Shown here: in pieces, positions 20,902 to 33,169 of the stretch | Layout of the letters: every line of letters begins with the position of its first letter | Numbering within the stretch: position 1 is the first letter of the stretch | Notes under the pieces: generated by a model | What the model saw: only the letters and a program-made list of their open reading frames with translations | What the model was told of the DNA's origin: nothing | Database searches by the model: none | Program-made: the position numbers and the translations under genes | NCBI GenBank assembly: GCA_003255025.1 | Contig: QANY01000280.1 | Span: 362,759 to 426,758 of the forward strand | Reading direction: 5' to 3' | DNA: 64,000 nucleotides | DNA from: Datisca glomerata | Lineage: Eukaryota; Streptophyta; Magnoliopsida; Cucurbitales; Datiscaceae

Positions 20902-22572
20902 ATGAGTCATCATGAAATATCCATAAATCCGGGTGAGACGCGTACACGACCGGGTTCACCCACATTAGCAAACTTGAGAAATGAGGATGTCATTGGTGAA
21001 AAATTTGATACGTTACAAGAGGTCGAATATTTCTACTATACATACACAACCAATGTTGGGTTCAGTGTACAGAAAGATGATAAACGCAAGAACAAAGAGG
21101 GAGAAACTATGCCACTGAGACGAGTTTGCTTATAAGAAGGAATTCAGGAGAAAAATATATGGGTAGAGAGGACACCAAGCGAGAACCAAGAGGCTTGACA
21201 AGGGTGGATTGTCGTGTTTGTTTTAGGGTGAACTTGGATAAGAAGACGAAAAAATGGGACGTTAAAAATATTTTGAAACTAAGCACAACCATCCCACCGG
21301 CTCATCATAGGACATGCCCTTTCTTCGATCAAATAGAGCAGTGAATAAAGCGAACATGGCCTAGGAAACATGATCGTACAATGTTGGTGTATGGATAAGC
21401 CAAGTGTTTGATTAAATGGTCGACCAAGTTGGTGGTTATGTGGGGTTCTTAGGGACGGATCCTACAATAAGATGGAGAAACAACGAAAAGCGCAGGTCAT
21501 CAAAATTGATTCACAAGCAGCTATTGTTTTTTTTTACTGCAAAATTAGAGATGGATCTAGATATGTATTACAAATACAACATTGTCATGGATAATCGTCT
21601 AGTGAAGTTTTTTTTGGCATACTCGACGTGTTAAGTTGACTATCACTATTTCAGTGATGCATTGGCATTCGATATGACCTGCACGATGAATGCATACAAG
21701 AACAAACACTACAAGACCACGGTATTTGATTGTGCATTATTCGTTGATGAGATTGTGGAAACCTATCAATGGGTGTTGGGGACTTTCTTGGATGCCATAA
21801 AAAACAAGGTGCCTCAATCAGTCATTATAGATGCCAATAAGGCAATACGTAAAACAATCAAGACTGTCCTCCCCAATTGCAATCATCGGCTTTGTCCATG
21901 GCATCCCAAACAAAATGCCCAATCAAACGTGCATAACCCAAATTTCATACAAGAATTCAAGAGAGTCATGTTTGACGTATTTAGTGAAGGGAAGGTCGAA
22001 GAGGAATGGGATCATTTGATAGAGTCGTTCAACCTTAGGCAAAAAACATTTGGGTACAATGGATGCATGTGAAGCGTGAATGTTGGGCAGAGGCCTTCTA
22101 ACACGAAAAATTCTTTGCTTTCATGAGAACGACACAACGATCTGAAGGTAAAAACACGTATATCTGCCGATTCATTGAACGTCGATATAAACTATTTAAA
22201 TTCATGCTACAATCCAATCGGGCGTTGGCACGTATTCAACACGAGGAAAGGTTGGATGATTTCAAGTTGACAAATGAAACGCCCGTGCTTTAGACTCACT
22301 TGCGTGCGTTAGAGCAACACGCAGCAAATGTGTTCACATAAAAACTATTCAAACATGTGCTTAAGGAGATCATGGGTGAAGCATCAATTATAGTTTATGC
22401 TCTGACACATGATGGGGAGGCTCGAAATTATTCGATGGTCGAGTTTGAGCTGTTGAATGACTTATACATAGTGACACGAGACCAAAAACTTGATACGCTC
22501 AAGTGCAATTGTGGTAAGTTTGAATCAATGGGGATACCATGTCATCATATGTTTACTATTATGAAAGCATAA
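20902..22572 (+). pseudogene. FAR1/MULE-type transposase relic
   Basis: ATG at 20902 opens MSHHEISINPGETRTRP and the FAR1-type start IGEKFDTLQEVEYFYYTYTT. The FAR1 DNA-binding part follows at 21126-21344: REPRGLTRVDCRVCFRVNLD and KKTKKWDVK. The linker has VDQVGGYVGF. The MULE transposase domain (21540-22072) has LEMDLDMYYKYN, SDALAFDMTCTMNAYKN with its Asp, VDEIVETYQWVLGTFLDAIK, and SVIIDANKAIRKTIKT, where the second catalytic region keeps one Asp but the usual GDKA reads ANKA. It also has NCNHRLCPWH. A SWIM zinc finger closes the gene (22357-22572: LKCNCGKFESMGIPCHHMFT, the CxC...CxH set intact). Stops and frame shifts break every domain junction, so this is a decayed Jittery/FAR1-like MULE or a dead FRS-type gene. 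Its downstream side is cut off by copia-2 at about 22688. Confidence 0.85.
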
Positions 22573-22687
22573 TATATGCAACAGATCCCAAGCACGTGCA
22601 TACTAGACTAGTGGCAGATCACTATGAAGAGTAATATATTACCATTTGGGTCAAGCCATTCTCATTTGGATACAGATGAGATAGTAT

Positions 22688-23150
22688 GGCTACTGGTGAG
22701 AAGGTATCCCCGTTGTCTATACCTTCCTTTTGGGCGTAGCCCTTGCCTACTAGCCTAGCTTTAAATGTCTCTAAATTCCCATCCGGACCTCTTTTCTTCT
22801 TATAGATCCATTTACATCCTACGGGTTTTATCCCTTCAGGAGGATCTACAAGTTTCCAAACTTCGTTCTACATCGAATATATCTCAACGTCCATGGATTT
22901 TTGCCATATGTTTGCTTCAAGACCAACCACGTCCTCCGAGTAAGAGATTGGTTTATCTGGGTCCTTATCTGAGATAGCTGTCAAAGCTTCTCCATAGGAA
23001 ATGTACCTTTTAGGTTGTCTCATAACTCTCCTACTAAGTCGAGGCTCCATAGTCTCTGGCACCTGTCGTGGTTCTTCCATTATTGAATCAGAAATAATTT
23101 TTGATTGCTTAGTCGGTGTTCTCCCACTCAATAATCCCTCTAGCACAACT
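22688..23150 (-). pseudogene. Copia-2 start of reverse transcriptase and linker
   Basis: The linker upstream of reverse transcriptase reads RVMRQPKRYISYGEAL and KPISYSEDVVGLEANIW (22868-23146). After a stop the domain start reads [40 protein letters not shown] and [19 protein letters not shown]. Sequence homology ends there, next to DNA of the FAR1/MULE relic. Only about a fifth of the domain is present. Confidence 0.85.
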
Positions 23151-23161
23151 GTGCTTCTCGG

Positions 23162-24010
23162 CTATACACTTTTAATATAATCTTCTTCGAGAAAATGAGC
23201 ATTCGTGCTAATGAATGTTTTCTTGCCAATATTACTATAGAAGATATACCCTTTCGTTTTCATAGGATATTCTATAAACATGCACAATTCTAAACGACTA
23301 GCCAACTTGATGTCTTCTGTCTTAGAAAATATGCTGGGTAACCCCATATTCTAAAATGATGAACATACAACTTTTTCTCATACCATCTTTCATATGGTGT
23401 ACCAGGCACCGTCTTTGATGAAACTTGGCTCAGAATATACGCCACTGTTAGTAAGACATATCCCCAGAACGAATCTGAGAGGGATGTGTAACTCATCATG
23501 GATCTAACCATATCCATCAGAGTTTGATTCATTCTCTTTGACACACCATTTTGCTGTGGCATACCATGTGCTGTAAGCTGAGAAAGAATACCTTCTTCCT
23601 TAAGAAAGTCCTCGAACTCTCCTAACAATTACTCTTCACCACAATCAGATTATAGTGTTTTGATTTGTTTTTCTAATTGCTTTTCAATCAAGGCCTTATA
23701 TTCTTTGAACTTTTCAAAGGTTTCAGAATTTTGATGCATTAGATAAACATGACCAAAATGTGAGTAGTCGCCAGTGAAGGTTACGAAGTATTAATAAACT
23801 CCTCTTGCTTGGATATTCAATGGCTCAGATACATCACCATGTATGAGTTTAAGACATTGAGTGACTCTTTCACCTTTTGAGGAGAAATGTCTCTTGGTCA
23901 TCTTACTTTCTATATAGGATTCACATGCGGGTAGTGAATCCACACTTAAAGATTGCAAAGGACCATCCTTCATAAGTTTTTTAATCCTGTCTAGGCTAAT
24001 ATGTCCAAGA
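23162..24010 (-). pseudogene. Copia-2 integrase
   Basis: The zinc-binding end reads LPACESYIESKMTKRHFSSK, where a Cys of the CxxC pair is replaced by Tyr. The core is interrupted by stops around 23640-23790. The Glu motif at 23530-23590 reads GMPQQNGVSKRMNQTLMDMV, where the catalytic Glu of NGVSERxN is Lys. The C-terminal part reads YHFRIWGYPAYFLRQK-like text and a shifted frame (23162-23347) with YPMKTKGYIFYSNIGKKTFI. The copy is dead by several independent lesions. Confidence 0.85.
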
Positions 24011-24039
24011 CGTAAGTGCCACAGATAGGTTAGATAAGT

Positions 24040-24519
24040 TTAGTCATAGTTCAACCTTTTACTACCCCTATGTGAATCGATATTCACTTCAATGTGACAA
24101 ATCATGAATACCACAGGTTTTACATGATAAAATTTATTAATCATTCGTGCAATAGTAATTAAACATTCATTTTTAAAAATACAAATATCTTTATCAATGA
24201 ATATTAGATCAAATCCTTGCTCAATTAATGCACTAATAGAAATCAAATTATTTCCAAAACTTAGGAAATAATAAACATGACGCAAAATAATAAAATGTTT
24301 CTCAAAACATAATTTAAAAGTTCTTACTGATGCGGCCGATACTATTGCTTCATTCCCCCAGCGGAAGCTGAACTTGCCCTCGTCAAGTCTTCTGATTTCT
24401 CTGAACCCTTGTAGGGAGCAACAAATGTGGTTAGAAACTGCAAAGTCTATAATCAAAGAAAAAGTAGAGTTAGCTACATAACAGGCCTCAGTAACCATTA
24501 CTATACCTTTAGATCTCAA
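24040..24519 (-). pseudogene. Copia-2 protease and pre-integrase segment
   Basis: One open frame of 159 codons reads FSLIIDFAVSNHICCSLQGF at the place of the protease motif, where the DSGAT of the family has become DFAVS. It then continues with RLDEGKFSFRWGNEAIVSAA, YYFLSFGNNLISISALIEQG and DICIFKNECLITIARMINKF. The same region in copia-3 (49183-49482) aligns well, so it was conserved in the family before decay. Confidence 0.85.
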
Positions 24520-24628
24520 CCATTTGAGATACTGCGGGAAGTAACGTTTCCAATAACTAGCAGCTCTACAGTGATGACACTTGTCTTTTGACTTGTCTAC
24601 TCTCGTAGTGCTCTTGCCTTTGGCAGCT

Positions 24629-25337
24629 CTAGGAATCCCGCTTCTTGGCTTTCCTTGGATCCCTTCTCTGTTTCTTCTTAGAGCTAGATGTGGAAGGCCT
24701 TTTTTCAGTAAAGTTAGTCTCTCTAGATTTTCTCTTTCCCTTCAGAAACAAGGTATCAACAGCTTGCATCATCTTTCTGAGCTTAGGAAGTGAGTAGTTC
24801 AACTTATTCATCGAATAATTAAGCTTGAAGTTCTCAAAGGTACTAGGCAAAATCTCTAGGATCACATCCACTTGAGTCTCGCCATCGAACTGAGCACCCA
24901 TGATCTCCATCTCGTTCAGAAAACTTATGATCAACATCATATGTTCTCTGACAGGAGTTATAGGTTCCATCATATAGTTCATGAAGTTACACATAACTAT
25001 TTTTCTGGCTTGACAAACCTGATCCCCGAACATTTCGGTGATGTTGAACATCATATCAGCGGCGATCTTAAAGTTTTGATGCTGCTGTTGTAACACATTG
25101 CTCATAGATGCTGAGATGTAACATCTAGCGATCTCATCAGATTACAGCCAAGAATCATAAGTATCCTTTTCCTCTTGAGTCGATTCAGTTATAGGCTCAA
25201 GAGGACAAGGGGTAGTGAGCACGAACTTGTGCTTTTCTATCGTCAGCACGATATCAAGATTTTGTTTCCAATCCATATAATTTTCACCGTTGAATTTGTT
25301 CGCGTTAAGAATAGTTGAAAGATGAGATAATGGCATG
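24629..25337 (-). pseudogene. gag: Copia-2 gag
   Basis: Gag starts at 25336 with MPLSHLSTILNANKFNGENY, then MDWKQNLDIVLTIEKHKFVL, the usual copia gag start. After a stop the frame at 24629-25105 reads LQQQHQNFKIAADMMFNITE, MMEPITPVREHMMLIISFLN, VDVILEILPSTFENFKLNYS and a basic tail RPSTSSSKKKQRRDPRKAKK. The zinc knuckle beyond it is degraded. Confidence 0.85.
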
Positions 25338-27016
25338 ATTACTGAAAAGAATAAATAAGGCGGTGTAAATAAATGCTCAATTATTTAGGAAAGTATGATG
25401 CATGATGCAACAACGAAATATTTTAAAATCCTTTAAAAAAATATTTCCTCCACGATGTTACGATAAAAAATGATAGCTTGTCTCATTGAGGGATGAAGTC
25501 CAAACTATCTCCTATCGCATCAAGACTCCTCTCATTTGGTTAACCCTCAAATGTCTCCACATCTAGCTTAACCAACCACCATTAGTTTTGGTCACCTTGG
25601 CCCCATTGACTAGCCGCTATGGGGGGATTCCAATGTGCTTCAGTCTATGTGTTTAACTAATGGATCGACTCTTAAAGATTGTTATGGGACGACCCTACCC
25701 TATCACTACCTTTAGAAATCTTAGCTTCTGAAGCAACTCGATATCAAAGCGACACAATTCCAAGGTTTCTCACATTCATGTGAGGACCGCTGTGGGCGGT
25801 TCTAACCCTTCCTCGTGGCACGATCAAGTTTGCGTTAAAGACATTGGGAACATTTCAACGTAAACGACATTCCCACTTAGTTTTTGAAAAAAGTTGGATC
25901 TTTTATTGTGTTTCAAAAAAATATAATTTTTATTAATTTGAAAAGCGTGATGAAATTTATAAATCCTTTATTAATTTTAAATCCCAATTTTAAATCATAA
26001 CTATTATAATTTTCATATTGTAATTAAATAATAACCATTATCGATTAATTTATAATGATGTATGTACATGCTACATGATAATTTGATATTGACATATTCT
26101 TAATCTATATGACATGTTATATGATGATGCACGATTAAAATTAAATCATACATTTAAATTTAACCTCCCTATTGGCTCATTTCTAATTACAACCCATAAA
26201 ATAATTATAAATAAATTAAAAATTAATTTATGAACTAATCTCCATGGCGTCTGCAATTTACGTATTCGTCTCCATATTGTCCTACCATTTTGTAACACTT
26301 TATAAAATATTACCCATTTTTAAAAATAATTTTCAATTTAAAAATGTCAATTTTCCAACATATTTTTACTTTGATTTACAAATTATCAAGTAATTATTAA
26401 ATTGATTTATTTTAGAACAATTTAAAAAAATACAATTATAAAAGTGTTGAAAAATTTACCAAATTAAATAAGGGACAAAATTGATTTTGAAATCATATTT
26501 CACAATTTGAATTTCAAAAACCCTAGGTTTCCTAAAACCATGAGTTTCCATAACTTGTTGGTTTCCTAATTCGATTAGAACTCTATCGTGCAAGGGACAA
26601 CGCATGGCAGTAGTGGCGGCAAGCGGAGGCCAGCAGTGAACAATACCGCTGGTGAGCAGTACCACAGGTAAGCAGTATTGCGTGTGAACAATGCATTCCG
26701 ACGTCTTCTCGTTGGCTGTCCGGCGACTTCTCCGTGGCGGTTACGAGCGATTTTCAGCGACGATGAATTTATAATGAATTTAAAATTCACAACAATTTCA
26801 ATAATTAAATTACATAAATTCCTATGCCTCAAACTTGGCGTACATCAATTCTAAATAAAAAACGCCCAGAGCAAATAGTTCGGGATCCAATCACAAAACG
26901 TATTCAAAATAGTTTTGAATCTACCATACAAACATATGCCAATATCCATAAAATTCACGATGTATTTGTTTTAATTATCTATATGTATAATATTAAACCT
27001 ACGCTCTCATACCAAT
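25338..27016 (-). other. Copia-2 leader and primer-binding site
   Basis: About 1.7 kb without coding sequence separates gag from the 5' LTR. At its outer end the minus strand reads TTGGTATGAGAGC (27003-27015), a one-base variant of the tRNA-iMet-type primer site. The leader of copia-3 (50500-52162) is homologous, including a C-rich block (25441-25870 versus 50600-51060). A GC-rich part (26590-26720) carries repeated GAGCAGT/GAACAAT words. Confidence 0.75.
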
Positions 27017-28914
27017 TGTTAGGATGAATCGGTTTTAAAATTAAAGAAAATTAGATTTGAACCACGAACAGTTCGTGGGCGGAATATAAAAAAATTTAAT
27101 TTAACTAATTTAATCATATTAAATAATTTAAAACCGATTTTAGTTTGATAATGCATGTACGATATTAAGATGAATAGATTAAGGTAAAATAATATTTCAC
27201 GTTTACTCTGTGTCGGAGAATTTCTGAACTAGTGAAACTCTCTCGAGCGTTTTTCATGTTCTTTAAGCTTTAAGATCAAAGATCACGAATTTGAACTTCC
27301 ACGAACGATTTTTGAATTAGTCCACCAACAACCATCCGTTAATTTCAGAAATATATCTCAGAAAAATTTTACGTAGAAATTTGAGTGTGGGCTCTCAAAA
27401 CGATTGAAGAAGAAAAATCAAATATTCCTTCTTCAGATTAATTTGGGTGGCAACAGTAATGAGAGGAGAAAACATTTCTCTTTTTTGTGTGTTGATATAC
27501 TACTCGTTATCTCTTTGCAATCAAATTGCTATTAGATATTTATCAAAATGTAATGTTTGGTATTTACAAATATACCCATATATTATAAAATTTTCAAAAA
27601 TTACCTTAATTATCTATCATTGTCGAAAATTACACGATATTCTAGAGTTTTAGTTGTATAAAAATTCATCAATCTAATTGATAAATATAATTTATCATTA
27701 TCAATTAATTAATTTATTTTAATTAAATAATTATCTAATAATTAGAAAATAATAAATAATTAATTCAATACAAGCACTTAACTAACTTAAGTGACATCAC
27801 CTATTACATATAGGTGTAAGAAATATGCACTGACACCAAAACACATTTTGTTCCAACTTAGTTCATTTTTCTAACTTTGTTCTCTGAGTTATTTTTGAGA
27901 CCGAATGAACCCACATTGACAAAGCTTAGGATTCAAATACTTGACGAATTTATCTTCATAAATTTCTGATCCTATTTAATTCTAATATCGTATGACTCCA
28001 CTATAAGTTCGATGCCGAATCAACTCTCGATTCATGCACGCTACACTCTATTTATTTTCACTGTCCACAAAATATTTTAACATAATAACCATTGTGAATA
28101 TCACTAACAAGAGTGGAATATAAAATTATCATTTTATCTCTTTTGTTATTATTTTCTTAACCTATTTTTTGACTATAAATGAGAAAGACATTATAGTGAA
28201 TTGTCTCATACAATTCACAAGTCTTATTTAATGACTTATTTTATTGAATACGTGGCCAAGTTAATTTATTCACACACTCATCAATAAAGCATAAAGTGAT
28301 ATTGTTGCTTTCGCAATCCAACCACGAATTTCTATAACTGTGAATCACGCAACTCCTACTTAATTAAATTACATTCTCAATAGCCGATGTATTGCCCGCC
28401 AATTCGAACTCACTCATTTGACATATCAAAGATTACAACTAACCAAGTCAAGTTACGTATTCACCTCAGAATTAAGATAATTATGAAAATATCCTTAAGG
28501 TGTAACAATTAGATTTAGAGCTAGGTAAACGGTTTTGGGCTCTAAACTAATTTGTTACCGGTCTATTCAACATGTTCATAACAAGTCCAGGTTAACCATT
28601 TGAGTCTCAACTCTTTTGCCCGAAGACTGATATTCAATGGTTCAACCCAAGAGTCGTAATCAGATTCGATTGTCTAGTCGATCCTAAGATTGTGAGTAAA
28701 CTTATGAACTTTTCAGAAGAGTTCATCTGGAGACGTTTTTGTCTTCACTCTTCTTTCATTGACAATAGTTTCAAGACTTGAGTAATTTATAAACACGCTT
28801 TAATTTAAAATAAAACTTTCAATTTATTCATAAAAATTTAGTAGTACTAATGTCTGAGAAATAACTAAATACAAAAATAGTTATTACACGTTACTTTATG
28901 GACATATTTCAACA
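27017..28914 (-). repeat. Copia-2 5' LTR (1,898 bp)
   Basis: The plus strand starts TGTTAGGATGAATCGG and ends GGACATATTTCAACA, so the minus-strand LTR begins TGTTGAAATATGTCC. It aligns with the truncated LTR at 52163-53135 and, in opposite orientation, with the solo LTR at 57752-59592. Confidence 0.88.
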
Positions 28915-30240
28915 ATTAGGGCACCCCTCGATAGGGGTCTCGGACAAATACCGCCTATCTCATCGATGTGGCGTGCTCTCCATGTTCTTCCTTCCCGGAT
29001 TTACCTTCACTACACGTGACACATGACGCAATGTAAAATGTAGCTTACATGAGAATCTTCCCCATAGATACTCTGACTCACGTGGCTATGATTATAATAA
29101 GTGATAACTAGATGTTGCCACTTCAACGAGTTTGTTGAGGTATCATTATGTAGGGTTCACTGCCAATTAGTCAAAGGATTAATTGAAGTGGACACTTCAT
29201 GGAAGCTTATCAATAAATTCCTCCTCTTAAGAACATTTTGTCACTTTCTATAGGTTGACTCAAAGTGTTCGTCCTTCACCCTTCAGATTCCAACCTCAAC
29301 GTTCGTAGGCTATATTTTTCGTTTGCTGAGATTAGATCACACTTTTAACTGCACCCACGTGACATCATGGTTACACCTTTTAGCTCATGAACACAAACAC
29401 TCTGTATCTTTTAACTATTTATGTAACTTGACATTCATATTGATTAATATTATTCTTATGAAGACCATTTAAGAGACAAAAAATAATGATTCAAGCTTAT
29501 TTAAAAGAAAGCTTTTTTTTAGTTCAAACGATGATGGTTTGTGTTGTGTAATTTTATCGATGATGGTTTGTGTTGTGTAATTTTATCGACGATAGAAAAA
29601 ATTACAACAAAGTTCTACTTATTAATTTCTCTAATATTATTTACCCTAATTATTATTAAATCTCTTGAACTACATGCATAATCTCTATATGAATTCATCA
29701 CATATCCTCCTCATACAAATGCACCAACTTAGTAGCTTTCACTTGCTACAATTCGTGCAAGACGTTCCTCATATGTCTGTTGATGGAATATTTTTTAGCT
29801 TTCTAGTAAGGTCTCTCATCCATAATAAAATAGTTAACAATTCCTCACTTTTTAATCTATTTGATTTTTTAGTACTATATTTATTATTTCAATTTCTTGC
29901 TTTACGTATTTTAATCGTGGTCTTTTATTTTAATTTTCATTTCCTAAAAGGTTTTTGACGTTCATATGTATATAATATGCTTACAATAAGTGATATATAT
30001 ATATAAGCTGTTGTATCCCACGGGCTTTTCCTAGTTGCTAACTAAAATAGTGTAATTTCAATAATAATTCTACACCGATCAAGTAATTAACTAAATTTTA
30101 AGTGACCAAGTGATGTGATAATTATTCATAGGTTAATTTATCAAAATCTTAATAAGTCATAAAACATCAACTATAAATGATTGACACATCATTAGATTAT
30201 TTAAAATTTAATCAATTACTCGATCACCCTAAAATATTTA
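28915..30240. other. Unassigned non-coding DNA with a 29-bp duplication
   Basis: The first 500 bp are moderately GC-rich, with no open frame and no clear relation to another block of the window; they resemble a retrotransposon leader in style only. At 29529-29586 a 29-bp unit (CGATGATGGTTTGTGTTGTG plus nine more bases) occurs twice in perfect tandem, followed by a broken third copy. The rest is AT-rich. Confidence 0.4.
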
Positions 30241-31010
30241 TTTCAATATGTATAAGCGTTTTTGGACACACTCCTAAATGTGGTAGATAAGAACCAGTTG
30301 AACTGAGGCCTAATATCCAATGAGACTAATAGGCAAGTCCGATACTTCTTCACTAAGATAGAGCTCAGACCAATATCAGACCAAGGGTCATCTACCTTAG
30401 ACCAAAATCCAAATGATAGCCCCTGCACCCTTATGACTGAGACCATCATGGTGGTCGAAGTCCAACTAGCACCTCCACATCCATGGTCACCAAGATGACT
30501 GAGATCTCCTGATCACCTTTAGGACAAAGGTCACCAAGATGGTTGAGGCCCTCTTCAAACATGTGACCGAGGCTATGGCGATGGCTGAGGTCCTATCTAC
30601 GTCCCCATGACTGTGGTCTCCGAGATGGCCGAGGTCCTTCTAAATCTGTGGCCGATGCTACTCACGATTGTCGAGGCCCATCCTTTGACATGACTTATCT
30701 AAAGACCATATATGGAGTTGAGCTATGAAAGAAATCTCAAGACTTCTGGAAATTCCCCTTAAATAACTCCTTTCCATATTGGAATAAGGGAGACAAATAT
30801 GTTGTACATGGATTATTGGTCGCTAAAGAATAGTTATAAATAGATTATCCCTCTCACTCAAACGGGTATGCATTCTCTATATGTCCAATTCATTTTCTAA
30901 ATTCTCTTATTGACTTGATTGTTGGAGTGGATTAGGCTGGACATAACAACCGTGTCGAGATAATCCTTCATCGACTGTTCTATTTTACAAAATCACTAGC
31001 TCATCACATT
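30241..31010 (+). repeat. Remnant of a Ty3/gypsy Tat-type LTR
   Basis: The right half carries features of Tat LTRs: a TATA box TATAAATAG at about 30836, CCCTCTCACTCAAACGGGTA, and TATTGACTTGATTGTTGGAG, close to the family wording TTGACTTGAGCGTCGGAGTG. It ends near CTCATCACATTG (about 31000-31010), where a primer site would follow but has decayed. The left half has imperfect ~50-bp repeats containing GATGGCCGAGGTCC (30495-30690). No matching internal sequence follows; it is probably a solo or truncated LTR. The left boundary is approximate. Confidence 0.55.
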
Positions 31011-31721
31011 GCCACAAGTGACATCATAATTGATCATAGATTCTCAGCATCAACATTGAAAGCATCATTAAGACTATGAAATGTGCATGTCACAATAACA
31101 AATTTCTATACCAAACATGTATCCGTAAATTTCTGCGGTATGTCATTAGCATAAAATTATGCATCCAATCTCAAGAACTGAACTAGAACCAAAAAAATAG
31201 TTTAAAAAAAATAACTAGACCCAAAAACTTCTAAGAAACCATGACGAAACTGTATGAATTTGTTAGAGTTACTCCGAGTTGTTCCTGAAAACACCTCGAG
31301 TAACATTTACAGTACGTAATGTTGAAGTCTAATGGCGAAAGAAATCTGTAACAAGAATTTGAACACAAGCCTTGCAAGGTTGGATGAACGTAGATATTAT
31401 ATGCTATGGAAAAATAAAGAGTAAATGCTAAGGAATAAGCTTCCAGAAAGCAAAAGCAAAGGGAAAATAAAGAGTAATTACTAACTAGCGATTTGTTTTA
31501 CAGAAAAAGTAGTTAGTGATTGTCAATTGAAACATGAAATTTTTAGGCATCTAGCTATATTTAGACTCTATTACTCTAAACTTTAACAACTTTAAAACAT
31601 AAAAAATCCATTTAGGAAATAGTAATTTTTTGTTGATTATTTTAAATATCGGCTAATCTAATAATAAAAATTGAAATAAGTATTTCAGATGATACGTTTG
31701 GCTAAATATTCCTAAACGAGT

Positions 31722-31957
31722 ATAAATTCTTCAATCCGTCATGTCACCCAAAATTTGAGGAGGAGACTAATCAGTTGAAAGTACATGACTTACCAACGTG
31801 ACAATCTAAAGAAGTTAATCATTAGATTGATCAGACGATTTATATTTATTCAGTTATTAATGTTGATAAGTTAGATCTCAATGAAATATTCTGTTGATCC
31901 TATTTTCAGATAAAACTAGATAAGCTACATCAGATTTTTTGTAATTGATTGAAGGGT
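31722..31957. repeat. Direct repeat, left copy
   Basis: It starts ATAAATTCTTCAATCCGTCATG and ends near GTAATTGATTGAAGG, and aligns with 32396-32619 through AAAGAAGTTAATCATTAGAT and ATATTCTGTTGATCxTATTTTC with modest divergence. The two lie 674 bp apart. Confidence 0.85.
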
Positions 31958-32395
31958 TGGGATGTGAACGACAAGCTTGAAGAAAATCAGAATGGAAATG
32001 CTCAATCAAGTCCTATCAATATCAAGCTGAAACTGCTCACAAAACGGGAAACACTCATGGTAGTATGATGATCTCTGAATGAGAACCAGGCTGATGGATG
32101 GAGCATAAAAAACAGAAAATACAAAAATTAAAAGGAGAAAGCCGTGAATGGAATTTCATCCATCAACTTCAAAACTTAGGATCTGAAACAGAAAAAATCA
32201 GCGACCAGAAAATAGATGCATCTCACTTATAAAATGACTTATCTGTCACAAGTGCAGCTTAGACGACCACAAAAACAACATTGCACGGAAGTATATCTCA
32301 TAATGAGAAGATATTTATCCCATGACAAAATACTGTGTATCAACGTATCGTTAACGACAAATACAATAGGGGCAGATGAACCTGCATAAATTCTT

Positions 32396-32619
32396 CAATC
32401 CGCCATGTCATCGAACATTTAAGGAAGAGACTAATCAGATGAAAGTACATGACTTTTCAACGTGGCAATCCAAAGAAGTTAATCATTAGATTGATTAGAC
32501 GGTTACAATTTATTCAGTTGTTAATGTTAATAAACTAGATCTCAATAGAATATTCTGTTGATCATATTTTCAGATAGAATTAGATATGCTACATCAGAAT
32601 CTGTGTAACTGATTGAAGG
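32396..32619. repeat. Direct repeat, right copy, followed by a TATA-like box
   Basis: It aligns with 31722-31957. Directly after it come CCTATAAAATAGAGG and then a leader-like stretch with CCTGTGGTTTTTTCCC at about 32748, the style of a copia LTR promoter. The pair could be the U3 ends of the two LTRs of a small, non-coding LTR element, but no primer site was found. Confidence 0.6.
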
Positions 32620-33169
32620 CCTATAAAATAGAGGTAAAATATAACTCTAAAGGAACTCTCAACACACACAAGAAACAAGCACAACGTGTAACTTGCATTA
32701 GCCCTGTAAACATTTTCTCCATAATGAAAATACTATCAAAGTTTTCCTGTGGTTTTTTCCCTTTAAGAGTTTTTCACTTAAATCATGGTGTTTATTACTC
32801 TTTTCTATTTACGCTTTATTTTCTCATCATCATGTAGAAAATTCACGACCAATTCTTCAAAAAGTAGTTGCACCAAATAGATAAATTTTGAAAATCAATT
32901 TAAGAAATATCATTTTTTTCAATCTTTAGGTAAATAGACAGGTTTTCTTGCCACATCATCAATAATTTTTTGATGAAATTATGATGAGATGATTTTGCCC
33001 TTAAAATTACAGATTTCAAATTCGATTTTCATTGATTTTTTTATTAATTAAATCTTTAGATAATTGATGATTGAAACTCCTTCCTTAATATCAATAAAAA
33101 TCAGTTTAAGCAAGATTCTATATAATTAATGATATTATCAAATCAATCCCTGCTATTCAGGAAAAATCC

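Larger units (their letters stand above)
22688..28914 (-). mobile_element. Copia-2: truncated Ty1/copia element with 5' LTR only
   Basis: On the minus strand the order is 5' LTR (27017-28914), primer site, long leader (25338-27016), gag, protease, integrase and the start of the reverse transcriptase. The element stops abruptly at 22688 within the motif FSPVAI, so the reverse transcriptase catalytic region, RNase H and 3' LTR are missing. It belongs to the same family as copia-3 (49118-53135) and the solo LTR at 57752-59592. Confidence 0.88.

Noticed and set aside
29665..29958. 97-codon plus-strand frame in AT-rich DNA
   Set aside because: It is Leu/Phe/Ile-rich with no family likeness; probably chance.
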